In this document: one piece after another, positions 23,476 through 35,999 of the stretch
How the letters are laid out: each line of letters starts with the position of its first letter
Position numbering within the stretch: the first letter of the stretch is position 1
Assembly: GCF_000687475.1 (NCBI RefSeq)
Contig: NC_057316.1
Location: 4,650,001-4,714,000 of the forward strand
DNA: 64,000 nucleotides
DNA from: Ustilaginoidea virens
Lineage: Eukaryota; Ascomycota; Sordariomycetes; Hypocreales; Clavicipitaceae
Direction: 5' to 3'
Made by a program: the position numbers and the translations under genes
Notes under the pieces: model-generated
Told to the model about the DNA's origin: nothing
The model's input: only the letters and a program-made list of their open reading frames with translations
Database searches by the model: none

Positions 23476-24226
23476 TGTTAAAATCCTATAGTAGCCTACT
23501 AGGCTGCTGGCCTAATGCCCTACTAGCTTACTGACCTTCTAGCCCTTATACCGCCTCTTAGACTTATGGTAGTCTTACCTTAGGCCCTTGCCTTTTACCT
23601 TAAGGATTTTCAGTGGATTATTTACTGTATATCAAGTAAGAAAGGCTTTATTGAAAAGGTGTGGCATTGCTAAATTAGCGTGGTTGCCCACTAGCGTGGT
23701 GGCGGCCTACTAGTGTGGTGGCTAGTCCACTAGTGTGGTGGCTAGTCCACTAGTGTGGTGGTTAGTCACTAGCTTGGTGGTTAGTCACTAGCGTGGTGGC
23801 TAATTACTAGTGCGGTGGTTAGGGTGGTTGGAAAGGCTGGATATAGTGGGGCTGCTGACGTATCATATACGTGGCATAGTGAGTATTACGGGAAGCTTTC
23901 TTATTGGCTATCCTGGATGCCTGGGCCACCCCTCCTTCGTGTATATATAGGATAGCTTTCCCCCTTCTTTCTAGATTATAGAAGGGCAGCACAATCGAGT
24001 CTGTTAATGCACTATATGCCTCTTAACTTTTTACCTTCCCTGCGTTTTCTGGTTATCTTATACTTGCCTTGCCTTTATACTTGCTCTGCTTTATAGCACT
24101 TGTATAGTCTTAGGACTTAGTGAAAAATCTAGTATTATACTAAGATTAGTTCATAGGTCGCAGATAGTCTCGTGCCATCTAGCTAGCTAGTAAGGCTCTG
24201 CTTTTATAGTGACCTTAAGAATTGCA
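23476..24226 (+). repeat. Copia B-1 5' LTR with internal minisatellite
   Basis: 751-bp LTR from TGTTAAAATCC to GAATTGCA. Bases 23690-23830 are a tandem array of a roughly 20-bp unit (ctagtgtggtggctagtcca), about seven imperfect copies. The array length and composition differ in the two LTRs of B-rev. Confidence 0.85.
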
Positions 24227-24244
24227 ATAGGTTATGAGCCCGGG

Positions 24245-25020
24245 TTTTTACTTCCTTGTTTTTACCCTACCTCTTTTGTGTTAACCCCTTAGTCTCTCTT
24301 GCTTATTAGTACTACTAATATAGCTATCCTTTGGTATCTTCGGCTTACCCTTATTAACTTTGGCTTACCTATTATCACCTTTGGCTTACCCTTTATTACC
24401 TACGGTATTACCCTGCGGCAATTAACGGCGTATCTAACGGCAATTTACGGCGTAACCTTACGGCACTTTTAGCGTAACCTTACGTTATTTTCGGCGTAAC
24501 CTACGGCACCTACGGATTTTATAGTGTGATATCTACCACACTATACCACTGTATAATACCTTTGCACCTAGTGCACGACACCCACTGCACTGTACGGCAC
24601 CTGTTATACTCTTCCACTTATAGCACTTTTGGTACGGCACTTACGGCACCTTTTATATTACGGCACCTATAGCACCCACGGCACCTACGGCACCTTTATA
24701 TTACGGCACCATATAAGCACCTTGAATACTAATGCTATAATACGGACTTGCACAACGCCTATGGCATCCGTGCTTTTTTATACTGAGACCGGCCGCTATA
24801 ATCTGCGGTTATTTTTATAGTAGGCTACTAGCCACTATATATACTGGCAATTCGACTAGTTATTCGACTATTTTACTGGCTATTTTACCAGTTATTCGAC
24901 TATTTTACTAGCTACTTTACCAGTTATTCGACTATTTTGCTAGCTATTTAGCTAGTTATTCCTCTATTCTTACAACTATTGGCACCATTTTTCAACGGAT
25001 TTTTAAGCCTTTCTTGCCCA
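24245..25020 (+). other. Copia B-1 untranslated leader with tandem repeats
   Basis: About 780 bases between the primer-binding site and gag without a credible gene. They contain blocks of short repeats: tacggcac/ttacggcacc motifs at about 24410-24720, and a 25-30-bp unit (ttcgactattttactagc and variants) at about 24845-24960. B-rev has the matching leader, with the repeats reversed, at 46040-46735. The reading frame at 24629-24820 is a by-product of the repeats. Confidence 0.6.
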
Positions 25021-25022
25021 CA

Positions 25023-26200
25023 ATAGCAGAATCAGGGTCTTCTACCTATAAGGTCCCTGAATCCGATACTGAAATTAATACTAATGTACAACTACAGCTG
25101 GATATGGACGATATAAAGTCCCAGATGAATATACTAACTGACCTTATACAGGGCCTAGTTAGTAGGCAAAATAACGTTTCCCAGGCTACCCAGGCTACCC
25201 AGGCTACTAATAAGAAGCCTACTAAAGCCACTGAAGCTGGACCTTTTACTAAGACTACCACTAAAGATGATAATAGTAAAGCTAACGTTATGGAAATCGA
25301 CCAACCTTCTACCCCTATAAAATATAAAGGTAAAGAGCCTATTTATATAATGCCACCAACAACTATCACCAACCAAATTAGTGATGGGTCTATAAAGGAA
25401 TTAGCTAAGACTGCCAACTGCTTTAAGGAGTCCTAAAAGCTAAAAAGCCCCTATAATTTCGACCAGTGGAAGCAAGCCCTTACAATACAACTCAGGGCCT
25501 TTAAAATAGCTAATTTTGTTAACGACCCCTCTATAGCAAGGCATTTTGATGAGTCTGAGCAGGCACTTTTACTACTAATGCTAAAGAATAGCTATAGTGA
25601 AGAAGCTGCAGAGGCTATAGACTGGTGTAATGACCCAGAGGAAGCTTACCTTTTATTAGTGGCTTAGTATTACTACTCACCAGAAGTACAGTGGGCATAC
25701 TTATACCCTACCTTTCACACCCTTACCTTTACCGGTTATAAAGGCACTTTAGAGGCTTTTAACAGCGAATTTAATAGCTATATTTCTCGCCTTAGAATTC
25801 TAAGTTCTAAGATCGACTCTTTCGACTAAGTTAACTAGTATCTTTGGGCTGTAAAGGGGGTATTTACCCGCTAGATGGAACGCCAACGCTCTATAATTAG
25901 GGCATATAGCGCCTAGAGTGTTATTAACAGCAGCAAATTTAACCTCCAGTATTTTATGGTTGACCTACTAGAAGAACAGCGTTCTAAAGGGTCTAATAAG
26001 GTGGCTGCTAATAACAACCCCAAACAGCTCAAGGCTTCCAAGGACTCTAAAAATAAAGGGTCTGCTAATGCCGCTTCGACTAATAATAGTAAGAATAATT
26101 CTACTAATAATAGGAAAAAAAAGCAGCAACAGAAGAAGAAATAAGACTCCAGCAATAATCAGCAAGATATTGAGGCCTTTATTATAGGCAACTATAATAC
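25023..26200 (+). pseudogene. Copia B-1 gag, decayed
   Basis: The start codon is lost (ATA GCA at 25023 corresponds to ATG GCA in B-rev at 46035). The frame is open to 25436, with an Ala/Thr/Gln repeat (Q-A-T three times) and K-E-L-A-K-T-A, then continues with scattered stops through the capsid domain (L-L-L-M-L-K-N-S-Y, Y-L-Y-P-T-F-H, Y-F-M-V-D-L-L-E-E-Q-R near 25955) and an Asn/Lys-rich tail (26060-26145). It matches copia A gag in layout but is clearly a different family. Confidence 0.78.
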
Positions 26201-26204
26201 CTAG

Positions 26205-28849
26205 GATATTAACATATCTTATTCTTCTTCTATTATATCCACTGATATAAGCTATAGTGCTAAATCAGGCGGTAGGACCCCTAGGGATGCCCTCCTTTAC
26301 AATATAGGCTCCACTTATCATATTATTAATGATAAGAAGCATTTCACCACTTTTCACCACTTTGAGAAGGATAATAAGCCTATTATTACTACTAGTGGTA
26401 GCCCTATTTCCCCTACTGGTTGGGGCACGGCACGATTTACTATACTACAGGGCGTTAATCCCACCAAATGGGGTATTATAGAGCTCAAGAATGCCCTATA
26501 TATTCCTACCTTAGATATTAATATTATTAGCAGTGTAAAGCACTATGCCGCTAAAGGGGTATTAATTAAAAATCAGCTTTAGTCAGGAAGCCGTAAATAC
26601 ATCGGCATTTTTAACTTTAAAAAATACGGCTTTTTCCTTCCACAGAAAGGAATAGATAAACCACTACTGCATTAACCTTGCAGCCATTATACTGTTACTA
26701 ATAGTATAACAGTAGAGGTCCCCAGCCCTACTAACCCTGCTGATTATAATGATCCTGAGGATACTACTATTACCCCCGTTCCTACTACTGCGACTAGTAA
26801 GGAACCTGTAGAGGCTACTAGCCCTACTACTAACTCTCCCGCTATTACGACTAGCGAAGAGCCCGCTATTACGACTAGCGAAAATCCCGCTATTACGACT
26901 AGCGAAAATCCCATAGTAGCTACTAGCCCTACTCCTGCCCCTATAGCTACTGATACAGAATACCAGAAGCTATTACAGTTAGCCGGCATTTGGCATGTAC
27001 GGCTAGGGCATATAGGTATTTAGCTACTTAAAAAGACTTGTGCTAATACCTCTGGTCTTCCTAACCTTAATAAGGTTAAAGATGCTGATTTTCGCTGCCT
27101 AGCCTGTATACAGGCTAAGAAGGTTAGAAGACCTTCTAAAGATGCGATACCTAATCCAGCTAAATGCCTGGATATTATAGAAGGTGATACTTTTGCTATA
27201 TCACCTATGCCATATAATAAACGACCTATTGCCCTTATATTAGTGGATAGAAAATCCCGATTCCGCTGGCTTTACTTGCTGCCTAATAGGGAAGGCACTG
27301 TTGTATTTAAAGCATTATAGAGCTTTATACAGAGCCTATAGGTCAGATATAGCAAAACGCCTATTGAATTCTACTATAATGGTGGAAATGAAATCAACAA
27401 AATGCTTAGTGATTGGCTTGTTAAACAGGGCATAGCTTTTAATACATCTTGCCCCTATATTCACAAACAAAACGGCCTAGCTGAGCGCTCCATTAGGGTT
27501 ATAGCTGATAGGCTACGTGCTACTATGGCCTGGTCAAGGCTACCATCTAACCTCTGGTCTGCTGTAATTACTGGCGTTGTTATGCTAGTAATTATAACAG
27601 CTGTTACTAACAGACCTTCTAGCCCCTACCAGGAGCTATTAAAGGATTATAACCAGATAATACCGGAGTACTATCTTAACCTTATAAACCTTAGGGCTAT
27701 TAGAGCAGCTATTGAAGTGCTTATACCACACGAAAAGCGTGTAAAAAGCAGAAAATTAGCGCCCTATACCGAGCCTGGTAGGCTCCTTGCCACTCTAGGT
27801 AATAATACTTACCTAGTCTACCTTCTAAAGAAGAAGGTTGTTACCAAAATAACTTTTATTACCTTTATTTATCAAAATGAAGGTATATGCCCTATTTCTA
27901 ATGGCCTAGAAGGAGACTTTTATAGAGGGCAAAATATAGGTTCAGAGGGGGTATCTAGCAGAGAACCTGCTATTTTACTGGATGACCTAGAAAGCATACC
28001 AGACCCTACTAACCTTACTAGCATCACTAACACTAATGCTATACCGGATGACCTGGAAAGCATGCCGGACCCTACTAATATTACTAATAATAATGTTATA
28101 CTGGATGACCTTAAAAGCGTCCCTGGTATTATTAATATTAATACCACCCCTACAATTCAGTCCCCGGCTACTATAAAGGATGACCTTATAGATATCCTTA
28201 CTAGCCTTACTTCTGCCGACCTTGCTAGCCCTACTAGCTATACTGGCCCTGCTAGCCCTACCAGCCCTACCGACTTATTCCCTCAGGAAGGTAATACTTT
28301 ACACCACCTAATATGGGATTCCTGCTATGCAGCTAAGCGTAAGCTAGCTAAAAAGGCCCCTAATAGTACGCCTAATAGCTGGAAGGATATGCTGCGAATC
28401 CCTGAAAAAGACCTTTGGATAAAGGCACTATTTAAGGAATTTGAGCAGCTTTTGGATACTAAAGTCTTCCAATTTATTCCTAAGTCTAGCGTTCCTATTG
28501 ATAGGAAAATTATACGCAATAGGCATGTTTTTCGGGTTAAAAAGGATGCCAATAATCAGCCTATAAAATATACGGCTAGATTAGTTGTTAAGGGCTTTAT
28601 GCAAGTCGAAGGAAAGGACTTCTAGCATACCTATGCTTCTACCTCTATCCCACCCACCTGGAGGGTTATACTGGCTTTAGCAGCAAGTAATAATTGGGAA
28701 ATAGAGCAGATTAACTTTATAGGCGCCTTCCTAAATAGCGAACTTTCTAAGACTATTTATATGGATATCCCTGACGGATTTCTTGAATTTACGGAAAGTC
28801 TACTAACTAATAGCAAGCTTTGGTCTAATATACAGCGCCAAAGGCTACT
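26205..28849 (+). pseudogene. Copia B-1 pol: protease, integrase, start of RT
   Basis: Protease near 26295 (L-L-Y-N-I-G-S, catalytic Asp now Asn). Zinc-binding H-V-R-L-G-H-I-G near 26995 and C-L-A-C near 27097. Integrase with I-L-V-D-R-K-S-R-F near 27240, F-Y-Y-N-G-G-N-E near 27370 and K-Q-N-G-L-A-E-R-S near 27470. From 27402 to 28625 the frame is uninterrupted (407 codons): the end of the integrase core, then a linker with repeated D-D-L-E-S-M-P-D-P-T-N units (27985-28120), Ser/Thr/Pro-rich sequence, and the first RT block (R-K-I-I-R-N-R ... R-L-V-V-K-G-F). RT is cut at 28849 before its catalytic YVDD. Not functional. Confidence 0.83.
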
Positions 28850-29575
28850 TGTTGAAATCAGCGCCTTTTTAGCTGTATTTTAGTACTGGTCTCGCTACCG
28901 TACGACGTCTCTACGTTAAGATATCGCGGTGGCTATACCAGGCGCTATAGTAGGGCATAGCGCCCCACAACGCCGATTATAGTAGGCCACAGCGCCGGTC
29001 ACGGCACCGGCACAGCGCCCCACAGCCGGCCACAGCGGCCGGTCACAGCGGGCCACAGGGCCCACAACAGGCGGCGCATTTCTACGGGATTACCAAATAG
29101 GCAAACCAGCACTTTCGGCCTTCTACATACAGTCACCCGCTACACCAGTCATTTACGGCAGACCGATATAAGGCTTCCGGCCCATACGGCAGGCTATTAT
29201 AGGGCATCCGGCACACCGCTACAAGCCACTAGGCTTAGTTGGGTAGGCATTAGGTAGGCACTAGGTAGGATATTAGGCATAGATTGGGCACGGTTGGGCA
29301 GACCGACTTTTCATCGGGTTTTTCGCTATTTTTACGGTTTTTTATTATTTTCAACCACTTCTTCAAGATAGTAGAAATATACCTAAAATTCCCTTTTTCT
29401 AGCTAGAATAGTCACCAATAATTAGAATTAGATTTCCCTAACATCTTTACTCTAGTCAACCTCTTATGCGCTTTAAATCTTTAACCAGCTCTTTATTTTA
29501 TTCTGCAACGCCTTATACGCTACTATCGGTATCTAGTATATTTCCAATAGTATTCTAAATCACCATTTTGCAATA
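28850..29575 (+). repeat. Copia A-2 5' LTR
   Basis: About 726 bp, TGTTGAAATC to TTTTGCAATA (terminal CAACA changed by RIP). It keeps the GC-rich hairpin island (28935-29065) almost unchanged although flanking LTR parts carry many C-to-T changes. Confidence 0.88.
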
Positions 29576-31215
29576 GGTTATAAGCCTAATATCTTAAGGC
29601 TTCTAGCTTAAGACTTTTTTACGCTAACTTAAGATTTTAATGCATTTGGCAGCTAACCTTCTAGAAATCTAACTAATAAGGGACTGATCATCCCAGATTT
29701 AGGAACCTAGCTATTATATTAAGCTGCAACACATCCTTACAATAGGATTTTCTAAGGTTATTCCTTAATGCAGCTTTCTTCTAGATTTTTTATCTAGATT
29801 TTTAGTCTTAATTTTCTTCGCATTTTTAAGACATTCCGGCACCTTTTCTCTTCCTACAATAGCTAGTTAGAACGTTCCTACTAATAACCCAGGCCATAAT
29901 AACCCAGGCTATAATAACCTAGGCTACCAAGTCCCTGATACGGCAGAGGTAGAAGAATCTGATAATAACCAGGAAATTGCCTAGCTTAGGGAAGACTAAT
30001 AGGAAATAAGAAAAGAATTTAACTATAAATTTAATCGAATTAATTCTAAAATCGATTTTTTAGCTAATAAGGTAGGCACCTTAGTAGATAGACTAATTAA
30101 GCCTGCTACTAGCCTACTATCTTAGGATATAATAAATATAGATACCTTCTAAACCCCTATAGGTAAAGGAAATAACCTACTATTACTACCTAAAGCCCAG
30201 CAACCCCTGCCGGTTCCATCTAGTATTAGCAGCTAAGTCAGCGCTATAGCTATCAAGGAATTAGCTAAAACAGCCAACGGATTCTAGGAATCCTAAAAGC
30301 TAAGGGGGGCATTTAACTTCGACCAATAGAAACAAGCCCTTATAATTCAACTTAAGGCACTCAATATTACTAAATTTATTGAAAATCCTTCTATTACCAG
30401 CAGTTTTAACGATTTAAAGCAAGCACTTTTACTATTACTTATTAAAAATAGTTACATAAAAGGACTAACTGCCGCTATCAACTGGTGTACTGACCTAAAG
30501 TCAGCCTTTACGTTACTTACTAAATAGTATTCTCACTCATCAGATGTATAGCAGACCCACCTATACCCTACCTTCTATCAACTAAATTTTATAGGCTATA
30601 AGGGTACCTTAGAATCTTTTAATGCCTCCTTTAATAGCTACCTATCTAGGCTGCAAATTTTAGGCTCCTATATATATTATTATTAAATTACTCTAGGGGG
30701 CTATTCTAAGCTAGAAATGCCTATCTAGTACTCCGGCAAATAATCCAGAAGGGAAAAACCCGAGGTCTAGGGGGAAAACCCTTCCTACTAGTATAATTAC
30801 AACAATTAGGGAGTCGGGCCCCCGGGGGGGCCGATAGGTTTCCGGCATATAGGAAAGGTAGGTACGCTATCGCTTAGGATTGTACCTAGCGGTAGTATTA
30901 GGAAGAGTGCGAGAGCAATCTAGAGAAAGTAAATCCGGAAAAAGATAGGTCTAATATCTATAGGGGAGGGGTAGTCCCAGGTCGGTATACTATAAATCGA
31001 AAGTAAAATAGGGGTTATACGAGCGGGGCAACGCCGGCTATACAATACGCGCGCTAGCTATACGGCATATATATTATATGGGGGCATTAGAGTAAAAATA
31101 AGGGAATTTTCTATTATTAGGGCTATATCGGCGGCGAATCGGCTATAAGGGGGGTGCTTAATAAAAAGTAAGCGGTATTAGGTCGGGGGTTAAAGTAAGC
31201 CAAGTATAAAGAGAG

Positions 31216-31300
31216 GGTATAAAGGCCTCTAATTAGGCGAAAATATAAAGGTATAAATATCCCCCGACTTCTTAATCCCTTTTTCTTCCTTTCTATATAG
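31216..31300 (+). promoter_or_regulatory. TATA and CT-rich promoter-like stretch in LINE-2
   Basis: TATA-like runs (gggtataaagg near 31216, ggtataaatatc at 31250-31261) are followed by a C/T-rich tract (cccccgacttcttaatccc and ctttttcttcctttc, 31261-31300), the usual layout of a fungal core promoter. It points into the antisense frame at 31770-32450. Inference only. The rest of 30677-31215 is LINE 3' sequence in which I see no gene. Confidence 0.35.
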
Positions 31301-31425
31301 CCGTTATTTTTCTATATATAATCCCTTTAAGCCCTATTCTCTCTAGCACTATAGGGACAATACTAACCCGTATAATAGGGCGGTAACAATAGTAATAGCA
31401 TTAGCATCAGCAATAATAGCAGCAA

Positions 31426-31667
31426 TGTCACGGGCTCGGGCTACGCCCGCGCCACAATGTGGCTAGGACTCGGGCTGCGCCCGCGACTAGCCTCAGGAGT
31501 ATCGGCACGGGGTCACGAGGGCTCGCTAAGGACTCGGCCCGTGCTACGTATGAACATAAATAGGCTACTTAGAGGCCCCTATTCGGGCCCTCTCTCTTTC
31601 CTCCTTAGTCTATTTAATATATTCATTCGACGCCTATTCGCAGTAGCCCTAGGGCCAGTCCTTTACA
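31426..31667 (+). repeat. Solo LTR of gypsy A family inside LINE-2
   Basis: 242-bp LTR (TGTCACGGG to CTTTACA) of the gypsy A type with no internal region attached. Flanks are agcaa (31421-31425) and agtaa (31668-31672), a 5-bp TSD with one C-to-T change. It is GC-rich and hardly mutated compared with the surrounding LINE, so it inserted late and its internal part was lost by LTR-LTR recombination. It interrupts an AGC/AAT-rich stretch. The reading frame at 31457-31672 has no independent support. Confidence 0.88.
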
Positions 31668-31769
31668 AGTAATAGCATTAGCAGCAGCAATAGCAGCAGT
31701 AGTAATAGCCACAGCAATAGCAATAATAATAATAGTAGTAATATACCGAAAAAGTCGGCATTTTTAGAT

Positions 31770-32450
31770 AAGGGGGTAGGTACTACTTACTCCCGCTATA
31801 CTAGCATTACTAACCTATTATTACTAGCCCGGCGAGCCATAAGGCTGGCCTTATAACCCTTACCTAACGCAAGCCGAAGACCCTAAATATTATTACTATT
31901 TTTAATAAGATAAGACCTAACTAATCGAACCCTAATCCGACTAGCATTCGAATAATAGTAATATAATATAATACCGTATAGGGCCTAAGGCGGCATATTT
32001 TATATATATTATAGCAGGGAAGACCTACCGACCCTTTAAATAAACTCCTAAAAACTAGGAGTCTATTTATACCCTCCTAAGTGCTTAGGAGGTACTAGCC
32101 GTAGGGGGGGAAGTATATACGAAATATAGAGACTATATAGGATAGGTGCTAATATAGATAGGTCGATAACTATTATACCTTCTAGTTAAAGGCGCAGTAG
32201 GTATTAACTACCCGCAATAGGGGGAAAATAGCAGCAGTAGTAGTAGTAGTAGGGGGGAGTATCGCTCCCAGGGTGACCCAGGAGGCGCTAAACCTTAAGA
32301 AGCATAAAGTAGAAATATTAAAGAGTATCTAGGCCATATTAGAGCTATTTATCTTTTAGGGGTAGAAAAAAGCGGCAAAAGGGGAGAAAGAGAGGGGGGA
32401 GAGGGAGGGGGGGCTACTATAGGGGCCGGTAGGGGAGGGGAAAAGGGGGG
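31770..32450 (+). pseudogene. LINE-2 antisense coding-like frame in the 3' region
   Basis: On the strand opposite to LINE ORF2 a frame runs from at least 31770 to about 32450, with stops only TAA/TAG and a composition that reads like a protein: Y-Y-Q-P-G-E-P-Q-G-W-P-Y-N-P-Y (Gln as stops) near 31820-31865, K-Y-Y-Y-Y-F near 31885, T-Y-R-P-F-K near 32020, a hydrophobic L-L-Y-L-L-V-K-G-A-V-G-I near 32170, then a Ser run and a Gly/Arg/Lys-rich tail ending in the purine tract at 32380-32460. The upstream part (31390-31770) is Asn/Ser/Gln-repeat-like and carries the solo LTR. It converges on ORF2. A purine tract with similar coding (G-G-K-G-R-E-K-G-K) is seen in LINE-1 at 12-48. Family unknown. Confidence 0.4.
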
Positions 32451-32559
32451 GAAAGGGGGGCTTTAATATTAATATTATAGCTTTAAAGTAGCTAAGAATT
32501 AATCATATTTATCTACCTACTATATCTCCTTTCTCCTATATCGGGATATTATTATTAGA

Positions 32560-35500
32560 TATTAGAGGCGGTATTAAGCGGTCGGGATCGGCCTAATGCC
32601 TCTATAAAGGCAGGTCGCTAGAGCGATTAAGCGAGCTAGAACTAATCGAGGCGGTTAAGGCTAAAGATCTAATATATAAATTAATAAGCAAGGCTTAGCT
32701 TATTAAAGGCAATAGAGATCCTTTAGCGGTCTTAAAAGAGGCTTGGGCCGGTCCTATATAGCTATTAGCGCTATTATCTATATTTTAAGCAAAAGAGGAT
32801 TAGGTAATAATAGTCTTTAGGGGCCTCCCTATATCGGCAGAAAGGCAAAGGCATAATAAGGATTTAGCGCTAGTAAAGGAAGGAGTTTAATCCGATCTTT
32901 TCTATATAAAGTTAGGTAAATATAGCCGATTTATATTTAAAGAGGCTATTATAGAGCTAAATTATTATAACTATAGATTAGAAGTCTAGGGCCCTCTCTG
33001 CCGCTATAAGCCTATATTGCCGCCGTTTTACTCTTACGGCGGCTTAATATTTAGACTATTTAGTAAGCTACTCTTTTGCTAGATATTCCTTGGCTATTAG
33101 CTACTATAGGTCGAGTTCTAAGAATAGGATATATATCTAGGGTCCTTTATAATCGCTCTACTAATAGTATTAGAATATCACCGCTACTATAGTAGAGGCG
33201 CAATTAATTCGCTTAGCTATCTTAATCTTTACTATCCTTTCTAAGAATCGCTAGCAGATATAGTTTAAATATAAATCGATAAGTAGTATAGCTACCTCGG
33301 TCTTAAAGATATCTATTAGTATAGCCTTAAAGGCCTTAATAACAATTTAAAGGCAAGATAATTATTCTATAGTTAATAATTTTATAATACCTTTTGCTAC
33401 CCTACTAGGGGCAATAGGGGTATACTAAACTCCTATACTAAAGGCAATAGTAGTATAAATAACCTATATATAGACTAATCGGGCCTCCCTATATTAATAT
33501 CCCTATATAGAGGCTGCTATCGCTATAAAGGCGAGTCGCTACCGCTCGAGCTTTTTAGCTATTTTTGCATAGTATTTATACTACTAAAGTTTTCAGTAGA
33601 TCTTAACCCCTAGGAAATAGGTATACTATTTTAGCTAAATCGTTATAATCTTAAATCGGATTAGTATCTCATCCGCCTTATAGGCGCATATAAAATAGAT
33701 AAGCTTATTCTTCCCTAGGTTAAAATTAAGCCCGGCTTATTTAGACTACTTATTATAGATTATCTATACCTTTTCGAGTAAAGTCTAAATCTCCCTTATA
33801 CTCCTCTTATATACTATAATATTAATATTATCTATAAACCCTAGGGTAATAGTAGAGGCTACTTCTTTAAGCCTCTCGTAGAGTAGTATAATATAAATTA
33901 AAAAGAGGATAAAAGAGAGAAGGGACTCTTATAGGACCCCGGCAATAATAAATAGGTTATCAATTAATTTACCTTTAAAGTAAATTCGCGCTATATAAAA
34001 GTCAGTAAAGCTATAGACTTATACCGTAATTTATAGCGGTAATCCCTTTTCTAAAAGCAGGTAGGTAAATCAAATATAGTTTACTATATTAAAGGCTATA
34101 GATATATTAAACTAGAGGAATAAGGCGATCCCGCTATAGTGCCACGCTATATGAACTATTTCTATAAGAGTATTAAGGGCTATATCTATAAAACGATTAG
34201 CTTTATTTCCTATCTAAAGGTCTAAAAGTAAATTGCCCTTTTTAAGGGCAATAGTAAGCTAACGCGCTACCGCGGCTTTTAGGACTTTACTAATTAGGTT
34301 AAATAAAGATATTAGTCTTTAGCCTTCTGCTTTAGAGTATTCCTCTAATTTCTTTTCTAGCTTTTTTAGTATAACTATATAAACCTCCTAGAATTAAGCC
34401 GGGTAATACCTAATATAACAGGACTTATTAAGAAGGTAGGTAAAAGCTATAATTAAAAGGGGGCTATATACCTTAAAGAATCCTATAGGTAGCCCGTCCA
34501 GTCTAAGGGCCTTCTAGCTGGCTATATAGTAAAGGGCGGTATAGACCTCTTTATATATAAATCTCTTATATAGCGGGAATTTTATATTAGCGAGTTAGGG
34601 GAAGGTTAGGTCTGGTATATCCTTAAATATTATATAAGACTAAGGGAAGAAATATTAAGCGAAAACCTATACTTTTTCGCTATATATAGTTGCTAAAGGG
34701 TAGCTAAAGCTAGTGCGTTTGAATAGTAGAATCTCTTTAGACTTAGGGGGGAGGCCGCTATATAATCTAGCCTATTATTCTAAGGACTAAAGGTCTATAT
34801 TTTATACTATAGCTTTCCTTAATACCTTTCTTTAGGAGTATTATCGCTCTTTTTATACGACCTAGGTTTAAATAGCTTTTATATCTTAGGCAGCCCTATA
34901 GTTTTTAGGGATATAGTATACTACCTACTTCTAGTATATTTTCTTCGCGGCGATAGCAGCTATTTTTATATAGTTATTCCACTATAGTTCTATAGTAGGA
35001 GCTCTAGGGGTTTTTTTTAGGGCCGCAATATCTATAATTTCTTAGAGTTAGTAAGTAAGCTATTTAGTATATATATCTATTTCTTTAGGAGAGCTAAGCA
35101 GGGCCGTAATAGCGGTAGGCATAAAGCGGTTTTTAGCTTCTGCCTAAATAAAATATTAGTCGAGGGATTTCTAGCTATTTTTCGGGTAGGCTTTAGCGGC
35201 TTATAGGTTACCAGTATCGATATAGATAAGCTATAGGATATAGTCAGACCTAGCGAGGTCTATATTACCGAGGTACTCAATAGTAAGGTCTTATATAACC
35301 TAGGCATAGTCTATAGTGCTATTTCTTTTATTTAGCGCTCGCTATATAATTTCGCTATAAGGGGTCGCTAGGCTAAGTCTCTACTATATCGTAAGGTCGA
35401 AAAAGGTATTAATATTAAGTAAGGTTCTATCTAGGCTATCCTATAAGGGATAGTATATATTAAAGTCCCTAATAAATACGCTTTAGGGTTAAAGCGGGAG

Positions 35501-35850
35501 CCTTATAAGGTCTATAAGGGGGGTAGTCTAATTATATTTATAGCCTAAAAAGTAGATAGAATAAATATCGATTTTAAAAAGGCAGACCTTATACTAATTA
35601 GGTCTTTACTTAGTAGTCTATATACTAAGACCATACCGCTTATAGATATATATTGCCGCTTATCCGCTATAGGCTGCTAATATATACTTACTAAGGCTTA
35701 GGCTCGGCAGGGTATAGCTAGGCATAGCGGGTTCTTAGATTATTATAATATCAGCTTCGCTTTAGTAGCAGAATGCTATTCGTATAAAGGAGGTTTTCTT
35801 CTATATATTCTAATAAAGCACTAATATTATACGGATAGGCATATAAGGGT
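32560..35850 (-). pseudogene. LINE-2 ORF2 (endonuclease / reverse transcriptase), decayed
   Basis: Same protein as in LINE-1. Endonuclease motif A-D-I-I-I-I-Q-E-P-A near 35735-35770; RT catalytic box G-F-I-D-N-I-N-I-I near 33818-33850 (YADD type, second Asp now Asn); a segment G-I-I-K-L-L-T-I-E ... D-L-Y-L-N near 33230-33400 corresponding to 1000-1110 of LINE-1; and a C-terminal finger, F-C-R-Y-R-E-A-P with L-I-L-F-C, near 32740-32800. RNase H was not located with confidence. It carries many TAA/TAG stops. Confidence 0.75.
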
Positions 35851-35999
35851 CGGTAGCAGCAGCATATTAGTAGTTATAGTAAAGGCAGAGGTTAGGGCTA
35901 GAGTAGGTATAGGCTTTAGGGCTAATAGGGTCCTAATCTATCCTAGCATTAGGACTAGTTATAAGAATGCAGTAAAAGTATAATTTAATCTAATATTAA

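Larger units (their letters stand above)
23476..28849 (+). mobile_element. Copia B-1: Ty1/copia element truncated by copia A-2
   Basis: Second copia family, plus strand: 5' LTR 23476-24226, a half-tRNA primer-binding site at 24230-24244, a repeat-rich leader, gag and most of pol up to the N-terminal part of RT. It stops at 28849, where the LTR of copia A-2 begins inside RT (left flank CTACT). It sits inside gypsy D. The rest of RT, RNase H and the 3' LTR are not found in the expected place downstream. The inverted copy B-rev (42402-47496) is the same family. Moderately RIP-mutated: one 407-codon frame survives (27402-28625). Confidence 0.88.

Noticed and set aside
23690..23830. Regularly spa­ced 20-bp repeats resembling a CRISPR-like array
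   Set aside because: Units are adjacent without unique spacers, lie inside a retrotransposon LTR and occur in a eukaryotic repeat block.
25046..25376. Minus-strand frames opposite copia B-1 gag (similarly 16173-16424, 53512-53898, 54382-54597)
   Set aside because: Shadows of the gag frame on the plus strand, which is conserved between elements while these have no motif of their own.
31457..31672. 71-codon frame in the solo gypsy LTR
   Set aside because: Inside an LTR and running across its end into the target site; no homologue frame is kept in the other gypsy A LTRs.
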